This document shows positions 1 through 11,769 of a stretch of 64,000 nucleotides of DNA, in pieces. Position numbers and translations under genes: made by a program. Within the stretch, counting starts at the first letter, position 1. Each line of letters opens with the position of its first letter. The notes beneath the pieces were generated by a model. It was not told the origin of the DNA, ran no database searches, and saw only the letters and a program-made list of their open reading frames with translations. Origin of the DNA: Diphasiastrum complanatum (taxonomy: Eukaryota > Streptophyta > Lycopodiopsida > Lycopodiales > Lycopodiaceae); contig CM055102.1 of the NCBI GenBank assembly GCA_029204225.1, forward strand, positions 40,475,220 through 40,539,219. Direction: 5' to 3'.

Positions 1-2299
1 GGTTGATGAACGTGTGTACAAAGCTATTGGCACTTGGTCATATGTCTATACTGGTTTAAGTGCACTAAATAAACCCAGTAACCAGGAATACATAGATCCA
101 TACAAGATTAACCATGCACGTTTGAGAATAATCTCACTATGACCCAATACATAAACATATCTAGCAGATTCTCCCAAAATCCGCATATGTTACTCACATA
201 TCTCACTGAGAATCTTGTAACTCAGCTACCAAAGAATTCAATTTCTCATGAGTAAACAACATATTTGGGAAATCTCTAAGACGAAGAATAAATTCTCTCA
301 CGTATTTTCCAACCCAACTTACCTCTATCAACATATTTTCTTCTACTTAATCAACCCCTTCGTGATCCTAGTACTAAAATTAGGTTGATCCAATACAGAC
401 ATTCCATGATCAAACTTACTCCTATCCCTAACAAAACTGGGATTAGTAACTTTTGATCTTTCTCCATACTACTTATAAATAAAGATTTCAAATTTCAAAC
501 CCCCTCTAGTTCCGAATTGTTCCTCACAATCCCAAGAGATTTTCTCTTATTCAAAAAGTTCCAATTCTGTATCTTACTCTGGATTGTTCGAAATTTCTTT
601 CAGATAATCACATTTCTATACATCACTTGGCTTACTTTCGAAAGACGTGCAACCAATAGACCTTCAGATAGAATTTATCCCGTCACCTCACCCCCCCCTT
701 TTCAAAGAAATTATCCAATTTCTATAAAAGTTAGCTGGAGATATGATATATGAAAATATCTAAATCCATGAAAAGTCAATAATAAGTGCCTTCCACAAAG
801 GATTCACTCTATATATGAAAATATTTTTCACTACAGACTAGAAAATCCATTCCTTTGGATAACTAGCATGCCTTTCAGATGGATATACAAGATCCACACA
901 TGACTGTGATCTAAGTAAAAAAATCAACACATCACTTTACCAACCCTTCCAGGTTTCGAATCCCTACTAATCTGAGAGAATTATCTCCACTTGTGGATAA
1001 TCTCATGGTTACAAAGATATTTGTTGTGAATTCCCCTAAATGAATTCTATTCTGAGATTAAAATCTGATACTAAGCAATCATTCCCAAGGATTTTCAAAA
1101 AAACCCTAATCGCAAAATACATTTTCAAATCAAACTTACTATCCCTGATGTTCCCACTACTTCCCCCCTTAGAATTTTCAGTCCCAAGAAAATCTCATTC
1201 TGCTAAGGCACAAAGAAGGTTCAAAGACATATAGTAAATGAAAAGTGAATTACTGTAGGAAAAAGTCTGAAAAAATTTCATTTCCATGAGCAAGTTATCC
1301 TATAATTGGGTTGGAATCCACAGATACACAAAAAATCATCCACAAATGCATAATAGCACTAAACTAAAATTTTGCCTGTACTCAACCATAGTATTAGACT
1401 CAGGGAATGACTTCAGTTTTTCAACTTTGAACAGTCCCTATCGCTTATCAACTTTTCCAATCAAAAAATTGGGCCGTTTCCCTCTTTATTAACCGGCCTG
1501 GCATTACTCCACCAACATCTAAAACTTGTCAAAAACTCTGAAAATGAAATTACATGAATGTGAAACCCCTATTAGAATTCAGCAACTCTTTAAACTGTAC
1601 CCAACAAAATTCCTTTGCTTGGATAAAGAATCCAATCTTCATTCATTATGTCTGGCCATTTCATATTATCAGACAATTTTAAAATAGATGAGTATCTTGC
1701 ACAAGCGTTTGCTCGACCCATTTCTAATGATCAAAATCGATTAGAAATGTATCAGGCAAAATTGCTAATTTCAAAATTTGACCAAATTTAAAATTTATTA
1801 GAAAAGGGAAAAAAAATCATATTTAGGTCTCTATCTAGGAGTAATTCAGCTCCAGAACTCAAATTTGCATGTACAAACATATAGCGAGATTTGTAGTTTC
1901 TTCAGTCAATTTTGGATTGTCTATAACTTAACTTTAGTGAAAGCATTGTGACCATACCTGACTGAACAAAAACCTTAGTATGGTCATTTCACTAATCTAA
2001 GTTCATTTCATAGATAATATAAAAAAACAAAATCTCAAATTTTTAAAAAAATAATTCATCGATAAGTCAATATTTAGTTCAATTCCTGATGTCACTAATC
2101 CAATGTCAGATTGGCATGCAAAGCATACGACATCAGTCATCAGTTGTCATTACGAAAATTTTACGTAAATCCCAATGACCCGAAATCCACTAGCCACTTT
2201 CACTGGTCTATGACAGAACCGTCAGAGTAAATGCATATAACCACTCAAAACAACTGTAAACCTACCACGCATGTCAGAATCACTCACAGAATCGCCATG
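1..2299. other. AT-rich decayed DNA without a gene
   Basis: No open frame here has the look of a real gene on either strand. The only protein-like trace is a short gag-like stretch on the minus strand near 203-330. Two blocks, near 370-440 and 1100-1200, share short phrases such as caaacttact followed by a ccct-rich run, as in the ends of decayed retroelements. A T-arm-like string near 953 was checked and rejected as a tRNA. I read the block as old retroelement debris. Confidence 0.5.
203..330 (-). pseudogene. gypsy-type gag remnant
   Basis: Read on the minus strand, one frame gives about 35 residues with the phrase YVREFILRLRDFP and ends at a TGA at 203-205. Retrotransposon gag proteins of the Ty3/gypsy type commonly carry such a YVREF-like helix in the capsid region. 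No zinc knuckle, protease or start codon was found around it. The call rests on one short motif and could be chance; the alternative is unannotated noncoding DNA. Confidence 0.3.
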
Positions 2300-2379
2300 C
2301 AATCAAACCATGCCTGTTTGTGTTTGCATGTGACCCCTGACTCCTGCATGGTACAGACGACAATTGCTACTCCTTAGGT

Positions 2380-2635
2380 ACCATCTATGGAGGAGGAGTT
2401 CGAGAATGAGATCTATCATGACCTGCACATTCAGGCAGATGCAGAGGCACGGTCTGCGTGACCACACAGGAGGAGAGAGGGGAGGAGGTAGACGATGAAT
2501 TGTCGGGAGGTGGAGAGGCATTTGGGCCTAGTTACGAGGAGTGGATGGAGGAGGGAGATACAGAGGCAGAGGATGAGGGTGAGCGTGAGGGGGGGTGGAC
2601 ATATAGCACTTATTCATAGACCCCGAAGCCACCGG
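2380..2635 (+). pseudogene. acidic C-terminal tail, possible transposase remnant
   Basis: On the plus strand two overlapping frames read a strongly acidic segment. It starts at an ATG near 2385 (MEEEFENEIYHDLH), hits a TGA, and resumes one frame over with phrases such as SYEEWMEEGDTEAEDEGE and a closing WTYSTYS before a stop. Acidic tails of this kind end many plant hAT-type transposases, but no dimerisation motif or DDE residues are present, so the family is a guess. The frame break and stop mark it as a relic. It lies where the adjacent minus-strand LINE sequence stops. Confidence 0.2.
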
Positions 2636-3832
2636 AGAGATAGTGGCAGAAAAAAGGCGACAGCGCGTATCAACATAGTAAATAGAGGAAAACCTCTCCA
2701 TCTGGACAAGAACAGAGTGCCCGTTGTGGAGCCTAGATAGTGCAGCTGGTCTAAAAGTGAGCAATGGACCAGTAAAAAGGACACCTAAGTATGTATAAGA
2801 GGCTACTATCTCCAGTGGAAGCCCATCATAGTAGAACACTGTGTCTCTCATATGTTGTTGATTGGTGTTGAACACCATGACCTTAGTCTTACCAATGTTC
2901 ACCATCAAACCCCATGTCTCGCAAAAAGTATATAAAGCATCAAGGTGCTGCTGAAGCCCAGATGCGGATCTCGATAGAAGTATCACATCATCCGCATACA
3001 GTAGAATAGGGATAATCATATCTGCTAACGGACAGCCGTCTCCACCCTCCTCCCTAATAATCCGCTCAAGATCATCAATATATAGAGCAAAGAGAGTAGG
3101 GGAGAAAGGACATCCCTGCTTAACTCCCACTATACTATGAATGTAAGAGGACCATCCATTAGTAGCATAATTTATCCATGACTCAATAGCAATAGGAGCG
3201 GGTTTATAAGGGTTTTTAGAGAACATCCGCCAAAAGAAATGGGAGGATGGGGAGGCAATAGCATCAACAAGTTTTTGTCCCAAGGACTGGAGATAAGCTG
3301 TCTTTTTTTTCAAAGTCACTTTGTAATATTCTTTTTGTTTCGAGGCTAGGGTGTGAGGAGAGTGGTATCTAGCGTATACAACTTGTTTATGCAATGAAGC
3401 ACTCTGTATCATACCATTTGTTGTGAGTGCATTTATGCGAAGGGAAGGTTTTCGAAGGATAGGCAGTATTGGCAGATTGCAAAAGGGGGAAAACCAGATG
3501 GAGAGAAAACCGGGCGATGGTGATGAATGGGACGGTGTGTTGACTGTGGTACTATGATGACCAAGGGATAGAAGTAGGAGGGAGTGATCAAAAATGGTAG
3601 GAGGTATAATACGGAAGGTATGAAGAAGTGGGATCAAAGTCGGTGACCCAATGAAGTAGTCAACAACACTATGTCCTCCTCCATGTGGGTGACAAGTAAA
3701 ATGATATGACGAAGGCAAGTAAGGACGGCCATTCAAAATGGTTAAGGAATGGGCCTCTGCTAAACCAATCAGACGCTCTCCAAAGTGCGTAGCTGGAGTA
3801 TCTGCATCTTGTGAGGTCCTGTCAAAGCCCAT
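2528..3832 (-). pseudogene. LINE ORF2 fragment B: endonuclease C-end and reverse transcriptase
   Basis: An open frame of 434 residues. The first 110 or so match the C-terminal part of an APE-type endonuclease, with GGGHSVVDYFI near residues 50-60. The rest is non-LTR reverse transcriptase: GVKQGCPFSPTLF, then LLYADDVILLSR with the catalytic YADD, then GLMVNIGKTKVMVF. Between an upstream helical part and GVKQGCP only a short linker remains, so the fingers and motif A, which supplies the first catalytic Asp, are missing through an in-frame deletion. The last 35 residues are antisense read-through into unrelated DNA after about 2625. It would copy LINE RNA at a nicked target if intact; this copy cannot. 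It continues upstream as the endonuclease piece at 3840-4143. Confidence 0.75.
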
Positions 3833-3839
3833 ATCTAAT

Positions 3840-4143
3840 GTGTGAACCTGTAGAAAATCACTCTCTGCATAAAACTCAGCTTGCCAAATGCTCGTACGAG
3901 CATTAAAATCCCCTGCTAAAAGAATAAGGCCTCGCTATGCAAAGCTGAATATATCATCTAAGAGAGCCTGGAAAGGGTCACCACCAAAATCTGCAAAAGA
4001 TGATGTCTCTGGTGCAAAGTAACAAACTGCAAGAAAGAGGTCTTGAGAAAGCCCCAAACAGTGACCAGAGAACTGAAACCAAATAAAGCGCGCAAATGGA
4101 TCACTTTTGACCAGGGTGCTGCACATGGACTAGCAGGCATCAT
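3840..4143 (-). pseudogene. LINE endonuclease fragment (upstream part of fragment B)
   Basis: Minus-strand frames here read an endonuclease core, with phrases such as PFARFIWFQFSGHCLGLSQ and LAVCYFAPETSSF, then a stop, then the GDFN-like motif (LLAGDFNAR) just before the 434-residue reverse transcriptase frame. APE-type LINE endonucleases have this order of beta strands and the GDFN signature. At least one stop interrupts it, near 3935, and the N-terminal catalytic residues are absent because the sequence is cut at about 4143, where the 3' tail of LINE copy A begins. Confidence 0.6.
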
Positions 4144-4200
4144 GCATGTCCTCTATTTTCATCTTGAGAGAGAGCCGCGATGAAGCGCGCGCGCACGAGC

Positions 4201-4420
4201 GAAAGAGAGAAAGAAAGAAAGAAAGAAAGCTTTATTAATGTCTTTTCCATGCCAAAAGGCATATAAGACTAGTAAATGTACATGTCAAGTATGTGGTAAC
4301 CATAGGAGCGTATGAAACGTCTCCAAAACAGTAACAAAGTAGCAATCTAGAGCTAAAGCTATAAACTGAAATAGATGTGATGCTATTAGAAACATGTGGG
4401 AGCATGTATACTGCTAACAG
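4201..4420 (-). other. LINE copy A 3' untranslated end, poly(A) signal and (TTTC)n tail
   Basis: Read on the minus strand, the element ends with a small hairpin (ATGCC, TTTT, GGCAT), then AATAAA inside ATTAATAAAGC, then a (TTTC)n tail at 4201-4229. The same ending occurs at 9494-9560 and 13562-13620, so it defines one LINE family. A 3' stem-loop followed by a simple-repeat tail is how several LINE clades mark the RNA end that their reverse transcriptase recognises. Confidence 0.75.
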
Positions 4421-4905
4421 TCATGAGTGAGATATGACGCTATCATCTAGTCCTGTCCAGCTGGTGCTGATGATATAGTAGGATGTAATACGGCCTTTGG
4501 CATGAAGGGCCACTGGTGGTCTCTGACGTCGTCTGAGAGGGTGAAGAGGTCTCCTCGTGATAGGTCGAGTAGCTCGTGCTGCAACATGGGTATGTGTGGG
4601 ACGCTGTCTCTGGTCTCTGTGGACAAGTAGGTCATCATCATCATCGTCACCGTCATCGTCATCAAAACGTCCTCTCCTCCTGGAGAAGAAAGAAGTGATC
4701 TGAGGCTGAGAAACCTGACTCGACTGGGCTGTCTGATACAAATCCTGTCGTAGTATAAACATCTCTCGTATCATGAGTGCCGCGCATCGAGAATCCTCAT
4801 AAGCTATGAGCGATCGTAAGGTGACAGGTGTGTCTCGGAACAAACAGTGGTATCTCCCTCTGATCTCGTAATATACCGGGCACTCCCAAACCCGGGGACC
4901 CCAAA
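4421..4905 (-). pseudogene. LINE copy A ORF2 C-terminal zinc-finger domain, truncated
   Basis: The frame carries ECPVYYEIRGRYHCLFRD, then DLYQTAQSSQ, an acidic run and an Arg-rich tail. It matches the C-terminus at 13788-14495 (CPVYYEIRGQYHYVFRD), where the full CxxC...H...C finger is present. Here the first half of the finger is missing: the sequence switches directly from the end of ORF1 to VWECPVYYEIRG. The whole endonuclease and reverse transcriptase are therefore deleted in this copy. The domain is thought to help bind element RNA or DNA. Confidence 0.65.
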
Positions 4906-4908
4906 TCC

Positions 4909-5835
4909 CTAGCACTGGGAGCTGCTAGGTGCGCTGTCAAGAAAACGCACTCGTCCATCTCGGTAAATGACTCGTCTGCCAGACTCACGGGCTGCCTGAA
5001 AGGCCTTACGCCTCTCCTCTACCTGGATATATGTGAGGTCGTCGTCCATGTAGATAGTGGTACCACGTAGCTTAGCTCTGCACCGCAAAGCATCTCGACG
5101 GCTCTCGAGGGAGGTGAAACAAAGAATGAGTGTGGCTGCATCTCTAGTGGTCCTCCATGCGGTGTCTAACCCCTCTGTCCTGTGCCCGAGAGTGATGTCG
5201 AAAAAGCGTTTAGCTTCAGCCAATGCATCCTGTGTATCTAGAACTCCACGAACTCTAATATTGTGGGCTTTTTGGTCTCGAGATTTCTCTTCCGAGATGG
5301 TGGTTGAGATAACTGAGGAGATGGGAGCGCTGGGTTTGGTGCCCTTTTTCAAAACTGATGCCCAGGAAAGGGCCTCTTCGTGTTGCTTCTCAATCTTGGT
5401 TTCTAGCTCCCGTAGCATGTTGGTGGTGGATTCCGAAGCTGCGGCCTGTTTGATTCCGATGGATTGTTCGAGTGAGGCAACCTTGGACTGCAATAGCTTC
5501 TTCTCGTTGACCAAAGTAGTAACCGTTCCTTTCAGCTGTGAAATTTCATACCGCAAAAATTGGAAATCTGCCTTGAATTGATCAATCTGCCAAAATGAAA
5601 AAAGTTCAATTGATTTAGAAGGTGTATACGGAATATTGGCTGTAGACTGTGGTGCCGTGAAGGAGGAAGAGTGAGCAATGATAGGTGTGGGAAGAATAGG
5701 GTCAGAAGACAGAAGAGGAGCTGAATCAGGGGAGCAGCCATCAGAGAGGGGGGTGAGAGTTGTAGTAGGAGAGGGAGATGGGTCATCAAGGGGGTAAGGT
5801 GAAGTGGCAACGAGGGGGGGGGGCTGGAATGACAA
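4909..5835 (-). CDS. LINE ORF1 (L1 ORF1p-like RNA-binding protein)
   Basis: An intact frame of 308 residues. Residues 1-80 are rich in Pro, Ser and Thr. About 85-135 form a coiled coil (SQLKGTVTTLVNEKKLLQSK then VASLEQSI). Residues 190-300 resemble the RRM plus C-terminal domain of L1 ORF1p: NIRVRGV, LGHRTEGLDTAWRTTRD in place of the usual hRlG-type helix, RCRAKLRGTTIYMDDDLT, then QVEERRKAFQAARESGRRV and RDGRVRFLD. ORF1p trimerises and coats LINE RNA as a nucleic-acid chaperone. The 5' side is the GC-rich minisatellite at 5845-6330. Downstream the ORF2 remnant follows with no spacer because of an internal deletion. The frame is open but the element is non-autonomous. Confidence 0.75.
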   Translation of the reverse strand: MSFQPPPLVATSPYPLDDPSPSPTTTLTPLSDGCSPDSAPLLSSDPILPTPIIAHSSSFTAPQSTANIPYTPSKSIELFSFWQIDQFKADFQFLRYEISQLKGTVTTLVNEKKLLQSKVASLEQSIGIKQAAASESTTNMLRELETKIEKQHEEALSWASVLKKGTKPSAPISSVISTTISEEKSRDQKAHNIRVRGVLDTQDALAEAKRFFDITLGHRTEGLDTAWRTTRDAATLILCFTSLESRRDALRCRAKLRGTTIYMDDDLTYIQVEERRKAFQAARESGRRVIYRDGRVRFLDSAPSSSQC

Positions 5836-5844
5836 TGGGGTGAG

Positions 5845-6330
5845 GTGAGAGATCAGCGAGGGGGTGAGGTGGGGGATCAGCGAGGGGGTGACGTGAGGGG
5901 GGTGACAAGGAGGGGTCAGCGAGGAGGATGGGTGAGGGGGTGGCAGCTAGGAGATCAGGGAGGTCAGCGAGGGGGGGGGATGGAGCAGCGAGGGGGGATG
6001 GAGCAGCGAGGGGGGAAGGGGAAGGAACAGCGAGGGGGTTAGCGGAGGGAGCAGCGAGGGAAGGGGCAGCGAGGGGGCAAGAAGGAGCATCGAGGGAAGG
6101 GGCAGCGAGGGAAGGGGCAGCGAGGGGGGAAGGAGTAGCGAGGGAAGGAGCAGCAGCGAGGGAAGGGACAGCGAGGGGGGAAGAAGGAGCAGCGAGGAGG
6201 TTACAGGAAGGGGCAGCGAGGGAAGGAGAAGGAGAAGGAGCAGCGAGGGAAGGAGAAGGAGCAGCGAGGGGATTAGGGGAAGGGGCAGCGAGGAGAGGTG
6301 AGTGGTGAGCGAGGGAGGTGAGTGAGGAGG
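5845..6330. repeat. purine/GC-rich minisatellite at the LINE 5' end
   Basis: Dozens of imperfect units of the type gcagcgagggggaagg, with spacer variants such as tgaggtggggatcagcgag at the left. The plus strand is almost all G and A apart from the regular agc/agcg steps. It sits just upstream of ORF1 of LINE copy A, where a 5' UTR or promoter would be; some L1-type elements have tandem-repeat 5' UTRs. Long open frames through it are an artefact of the repeat. Confidence 0.7.
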
Positions 6331-6439
6331 TGGCTGGGGATCATGCTGATCTACGAGCAGGGGCGCGAGGAGGAGGAGCTGCCATCGTGGAGAGATCAGA
6401 CGCCTGCTGGTACAGGAGAGTTTGGCATGGGAATCAGAC

Positions 6440-6443
<4 letters not shown>

Positions 6444-6476
<33 letters not shown>
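6444..6476. repeat. (GA)n microsatellite
   Basis: A perfect dinucleotide run, followed after about 85 bases by a second one. The spacer between them contains atggtttactttggtatggt and no gene. Confidence 0.9.
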
Positions 6477-6481
<5 letters not shown>

Positions 6482-6558
6482 ACATTGTCTTGTTAGTTTG
6501 TGTTTCGATATGGTCTTTTTCAGCATGGTTTACTTTGGTATGGTAATATCACATTCTA

Positions 6559-6562
<4 letters not shown>

Positions 6563-6614
<52 letters not shown>
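6563..6614. repeat. (GA)n microsatellite
   Basis: The second perfect GA run, ending at gattcaatatgg. No coding context. Confidence 0.9.
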
Positions 6615-6616
<2 letters not shown>

Positions 6617-6619
6617 CAA

Positions 6620-7860
6620 TATGGTTTCAATGGTTTGCTCTGCACATGATTTCACTACACAATATACAGATTCAATTGAAAACATGCCTGGTGGGTAGAA
6701 AATCACTTAATGGCCCAAAACCGACGGCATTGGTCTTGAAAATCTTGGCAAACTAGATAAATGAACTGCTCTCAAAAAAACCTTTCATTTGATACCCATA
6801 TTGGCACCAAAAAAATTTCCAAAAAAAAACCCCTAATGGGAAATCCCAGATCGCGTTCCAGAACGTGATCCGGAACACGGCCTGCAACATTTATTACAAT
6901 AAACAGTTGTACCTCTTTCTTCAAGGGCCACAATAGAATAATGATGTTTGATCATATAGGTAATGAAATCCAAGTAAACAGTTCGATACATGTATTCCTT
7001 CATTTGCAGGACACCAAGGCAGATTCTTGTAAAAACAGATACAATCATCCTTATTCATTGAGTTATGCATGTGCTTGGATTTTGTCACTGGGGCCTTATT
7101 TATTGTGACTCCTACCTCAATATACATAGTTTTAATAACGCTAAGAATAAAGGCCAAGCAGTAGGGACTTGGACCCTCTTGGAACCAGTGTCAATGTATG
7201 CACTAATCTGGTAGCTTCCTGGACAGTTTAAATTGGAGGCACGATTCACCTAACCTAGCTATTGGGTGAGTATTGAAATCAAATGGCTTACAATAACAGT
7301 GACTAGCACGTGCACAAACTAATAACAAGTAGCTCTCATCACCCCAGCCAGAAATATCTTGTATAGCTAGATTTGCAAATTCAACGGCTCATGGTCATGC
7401 CAGCTGCAATGCCAATACCATCGTTGCCACCATAGTTCTATGTGAGTATATTACGTATGCCAAAGTTAGAGCTCATGGTTTGATAAAATACATACTGTGC
7501 AAAAAAGCTAGGTAGTGTTATATACTTCGTCTACTCAGTTTAAATCGTTTGATCTTTCAGAAGACTAGGCAACAAAACGTTTTATGAGAACAAATGGACG
7601 GTATACTGTATACCCATCTTCTTTACGAAAAGGAGAACCGACAGTCTTACATACAACTATTTGTTCACGTATGGTGGCAATTATGGATAGTAGTACTCTT
7701 ATATGGGAACTGTTAACCATGATGGATACCATGAAGGATTCTTTTGAGGAAAAGGATATATTAGGTGTTGATTTTCATGGAAGCTCCATGCAGGTGTTCT
7801 AAGCTTCTATACAGGATTCTATAAAGAGATATACACAATCATCCACGCTTCTTTGCCATA
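6620..7860. other. unassigned stretch, possible further exon near 6895-7047 (minus)
   Basis: No complete gene is visible. On the minus strand, 7047-6895 holds two overlapping open readings, one ending VALEERG at a plausible donor (GAG then GTACAAC). That could be another exon of the UBA gene, whose next exon should lie left of 8320. Its resemblance to DRM (a VAL...G phrase as in the pre-methyltransferase region) is too short to accept. The rest is ordinary AT-rich DNA. Confidence 0.25.
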
Positions 7861-8122
7861 GATGATTGCCGTTGTCCTATGTATAAGGTGGCCAGTTACA
7901 TCTATGCAGCCTTTCTTAGTGCATCCCACTAGGACAGATGTGGGTTTTATCTCTACCACTACACTCATTACTCTTGCTCAGGCTACTGCTGTAGATGATT
8001 GCCATTGTCCTATGTATATGTAGCCAGTTACAGTTATGCAGCCTTGCTTAGTGCATCCAGTTATCAGGACAGATATGGGTTTTATCTCTACCACTACACG
8101 CACATTGCTCAGGCTACTGTTC
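7861..8122. repeat. tandem duplication, about 133-bp unit
   Basis: Two adjacent copies start with gatgattgcc at 7861 and 7994. Both contain ttgtcctatgtata, cagttac, tatgcagcc and gggttttatctctaccac in the same order, with a few substitutions and small indels. No coding frame is preserved. Confidence 0.85.
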
Positions 8123-8319
8123 CAGCTGCAAATCCTGCTGGTCACGAGACTTAATTCATTCATGATAGATACAAGTTACAGTTTATTCTGGTTATCTGAT
8201 GGCAATGACTTGCTTCAGACATTAGATGACAGAAGCACAAAGCATAAAGTACAGATAAAAAGCAGCATCTTCTAGCAGTGCGCTTTGTCAAGAGTCTCAA
8301 AACTGAGAGACGACAACAC

Positions 8320-8404
8320 CTGCTGAAGTCGGTCAGGAAGTTGCAAACTTTCCAAAAGGCATCAGTTGAAGGCAACTCGAAGTGGAAAAAAGGGGTAGGG
8401 AACA
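8320..8404 (-). CDS. tentative exon 8: second half of third UBA
   Basis: Acceptor CATAGCAG at 8405 and donor AGCAG|GTGTTG at 8320 give a phase-1 to phase-2 exon. Joined to exon 7 it reads on from the conserved Gly as VFPTPFFHF, then STDAFWKVCNFLTDFSR. The second phrase has the spacing of UBA helix 3, but a dozen extra residues precede it, which is unusual. A different acceptor or a missed exon is possible. A second frame through the same DNA ends at a TAG near 8272. Confidence 0.35.
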
Positions 8405-8555
8405 CTGCTATGTAGTAGTGACAGCAAATGCACCACATTCAGGCAACCCACAACTAATTATTTCAAAGTAAAGCTATAGCATACGACTTCCAAAAAAAGG
8501 ATATTCTCCACAAAGACAGATGAAATAAATCAAACATAAGGCTAGAGCATTGTAC

Positions 8556-8664
8556 CACAGATTCTGATGGCATGCATAACCACATCAGAAGGGAATCCCA
8601 TCTTCTGGAGCTTTGACGAATTGTCAAGTTCCTCTTCAGGGGTAAATGTTTCACCACCTTCAAT
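8556..8664 (-). CDS. exon 7: first half of third UBA domain
   Basis: Acceptor ATTAG before 8664 and donor G|GTACAAT after 8556, phase 0 to phase 1. It encodes IEGGETFTPEEELDNSS, then the UBA start KLQKMGFPSDVVMHAIRIC. MGF is the ubiquitin-contacting loop and AIRIC is helix 2. The final base opens the Gly codon completed by the next exon. A nearer AG at 8658 would give a frame without the UBA and was rejected. Confidence 0.75.
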
Positions 8665-8930
8665 CTAATACAACACTTACAAGCATCAAAGTGTGGTCCA
8701 TTGGTCAGATTATGAAATACATTGACGTTTTTGAATCTGTAAGTAGATCTTACACAGAGAAAAGAAACCACACGACTTGAGTAGATGATCTTTTTTCCAG
8801 TTTCATGAGAGAGTTGCAAAAGCCAGCCAGATCATATTTAAGGAATTCAAAGAGATCCTGTTTTCAGCTGAAGGAAACTTTTTATCACACAATAGTTTCA
8901 CTTGAATTTGATACAAAGTTCTGTAAGTAC

Positions 8931-9007
8931 CACAGGATTTCTCAGCTCTGGATCGGCAGAATGTCCTATGACAAAATCAACTAGTGTAGCAATGGAACAT
9001 GGTTCTC
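8931..9007 (-). CDS. exon 6: second half of second UBA domain
   Basis: Acceptor CTTGCAG before 9007, donor GTG|GTACTT after 8931, phase 1 to phase 0. After completing the shared Gly codon it reads EPCSIATLVDFVIGHS, a good UBA helix 3, then ADPELRNPV. The opposite strand of the same DNA is also open (8902-9165), but that frame has no recognisable domain and is a shadow. Confidence 0.8.
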
Positions 9008-9493
9008 CTGCAAGTTCAAATACAAATAAATTCCAACCAGCGCAAGCAGTTGTGGTAGAGCAAGGCGATCACTTATCATTCCAAAATGATATAGAGTCTT
9101 ACAAAAGAATTTCTGTTAAGCACGTATGTGAGGAGCTGCCTCAAGACATAATGGTCCTCATATAAAGGCTTGCAGCAGCATTTTCATGTAGATAGACTCA
9201 CAAAATCCTCGATGTAAAACCTTCATTGAAATTTTTTGCAACAAAATGACAAATAAGAGAGGCCAAAGAAAAGCATCGATGAAAAGAAAAAAATTTCTCA
9301 CCATCATTCAGTTCTCATTCAACTTTCACTCCATGCTTTTGTCAAATTAAGAAGCTGGATTATCAAAGTTAATGTCTCAATTCAAAATGTGCTGTGCTTG
9401 CAAGGTTGCAAGCTATACTTTAAATTGATTAAGTTCTAAGAGAGTGATTAAGTTTTTATGCCATGTACTTCAGACCACCAACAAATGCACAAC

Positions 9494-9695
9494 AGAGAGA
9501 GAGAGAGAGAAAGCTTTATTAATGTCTTTTCCATGCCAAAAGGCACATAAGACTAGAAAATACAAGTCAAGTATGTGGTATCAGTGGGAGTATGAACATC
9601 TCCGAAACAGTAACGACAAAAAAAAAATCTGATTACTATAAAAACTGAGCTGAAATGAATGAGACCTGATGCTGTAGGAGAATGTAATACGAGTC
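9494..9695 (-). mobile_element. LINE copy D, 3' end only, in an intron
   Basis: About 185 bases match the 3' ends of copies A and C: the AAGCTTTATTAATGTC block (plus-strand view), the ccatgccaaaaggca hairpin, ataagacta and the caagtatgtggta segment, up to gatgctgtagg. The tail is (CT)n on the minus strand (9494-9511) instead of (TTTC)n. Strongly 5'-truncated, as is usual for LINEs. It lies in sense orientation in the intron between exons 5 and 6. Confidence 0.75.
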
Positions 9696-11650
<1,955 letters not shown>

Positions 11651-11762
11651 CATGAGCTTTAACAGCTCTATTCACAAGCTCTGGATCAAATCCCATGTTC
11701 AGCAATGTCGCCTCAGTTTGTGGAATCTGATCATCTGCAGTTTTCAAGTTGGTCTCATTGTC
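11651..11762 (-). CDS. exon 5: first half of second UBA domain
   Basis: Acceptor GTCACCTCAG before 11762, donor CATG|GTATAAT after 11651, phase 0 to phase 1. It encodes DNETNLKTADDQIPQTE, then UBA helices 1 and 2, ATLLNMGFDPELVNRAVKAH. It is separated from exon 4 by a 10-kb intron and from exon 6 by 2.6 kb, yet frame and domain continue precisely, which supports a real and recently functional gene. Confidence 0.8.
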
Positions 11763-11769
11763 CTGAGGT

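Noticed and set aside
953-975. tRNA T-arm-like string ggtttcgaatccc
   Set aside because: It has an extra T in the B-box and no matching acceptor, D or anticodon arms nearby.
5845-6308. Gly/Ala/Arg-rich plus-strand frames
   Set aside because: They are produced by the GC-rich minisatellite.
6833-7157. Minus-strand frames as a DRM pre-catalytic exon
   Set aside because: The likeness is limited to a few residues (VAL..G) and the frame is uncertain, so it is not called.
8902-9165. Plus-strand open frame of 87 codons
   Set aside because: It is antisense to UBA exon 6 and shows no domain. The minus-strand exon with proper splice sites explains the region.
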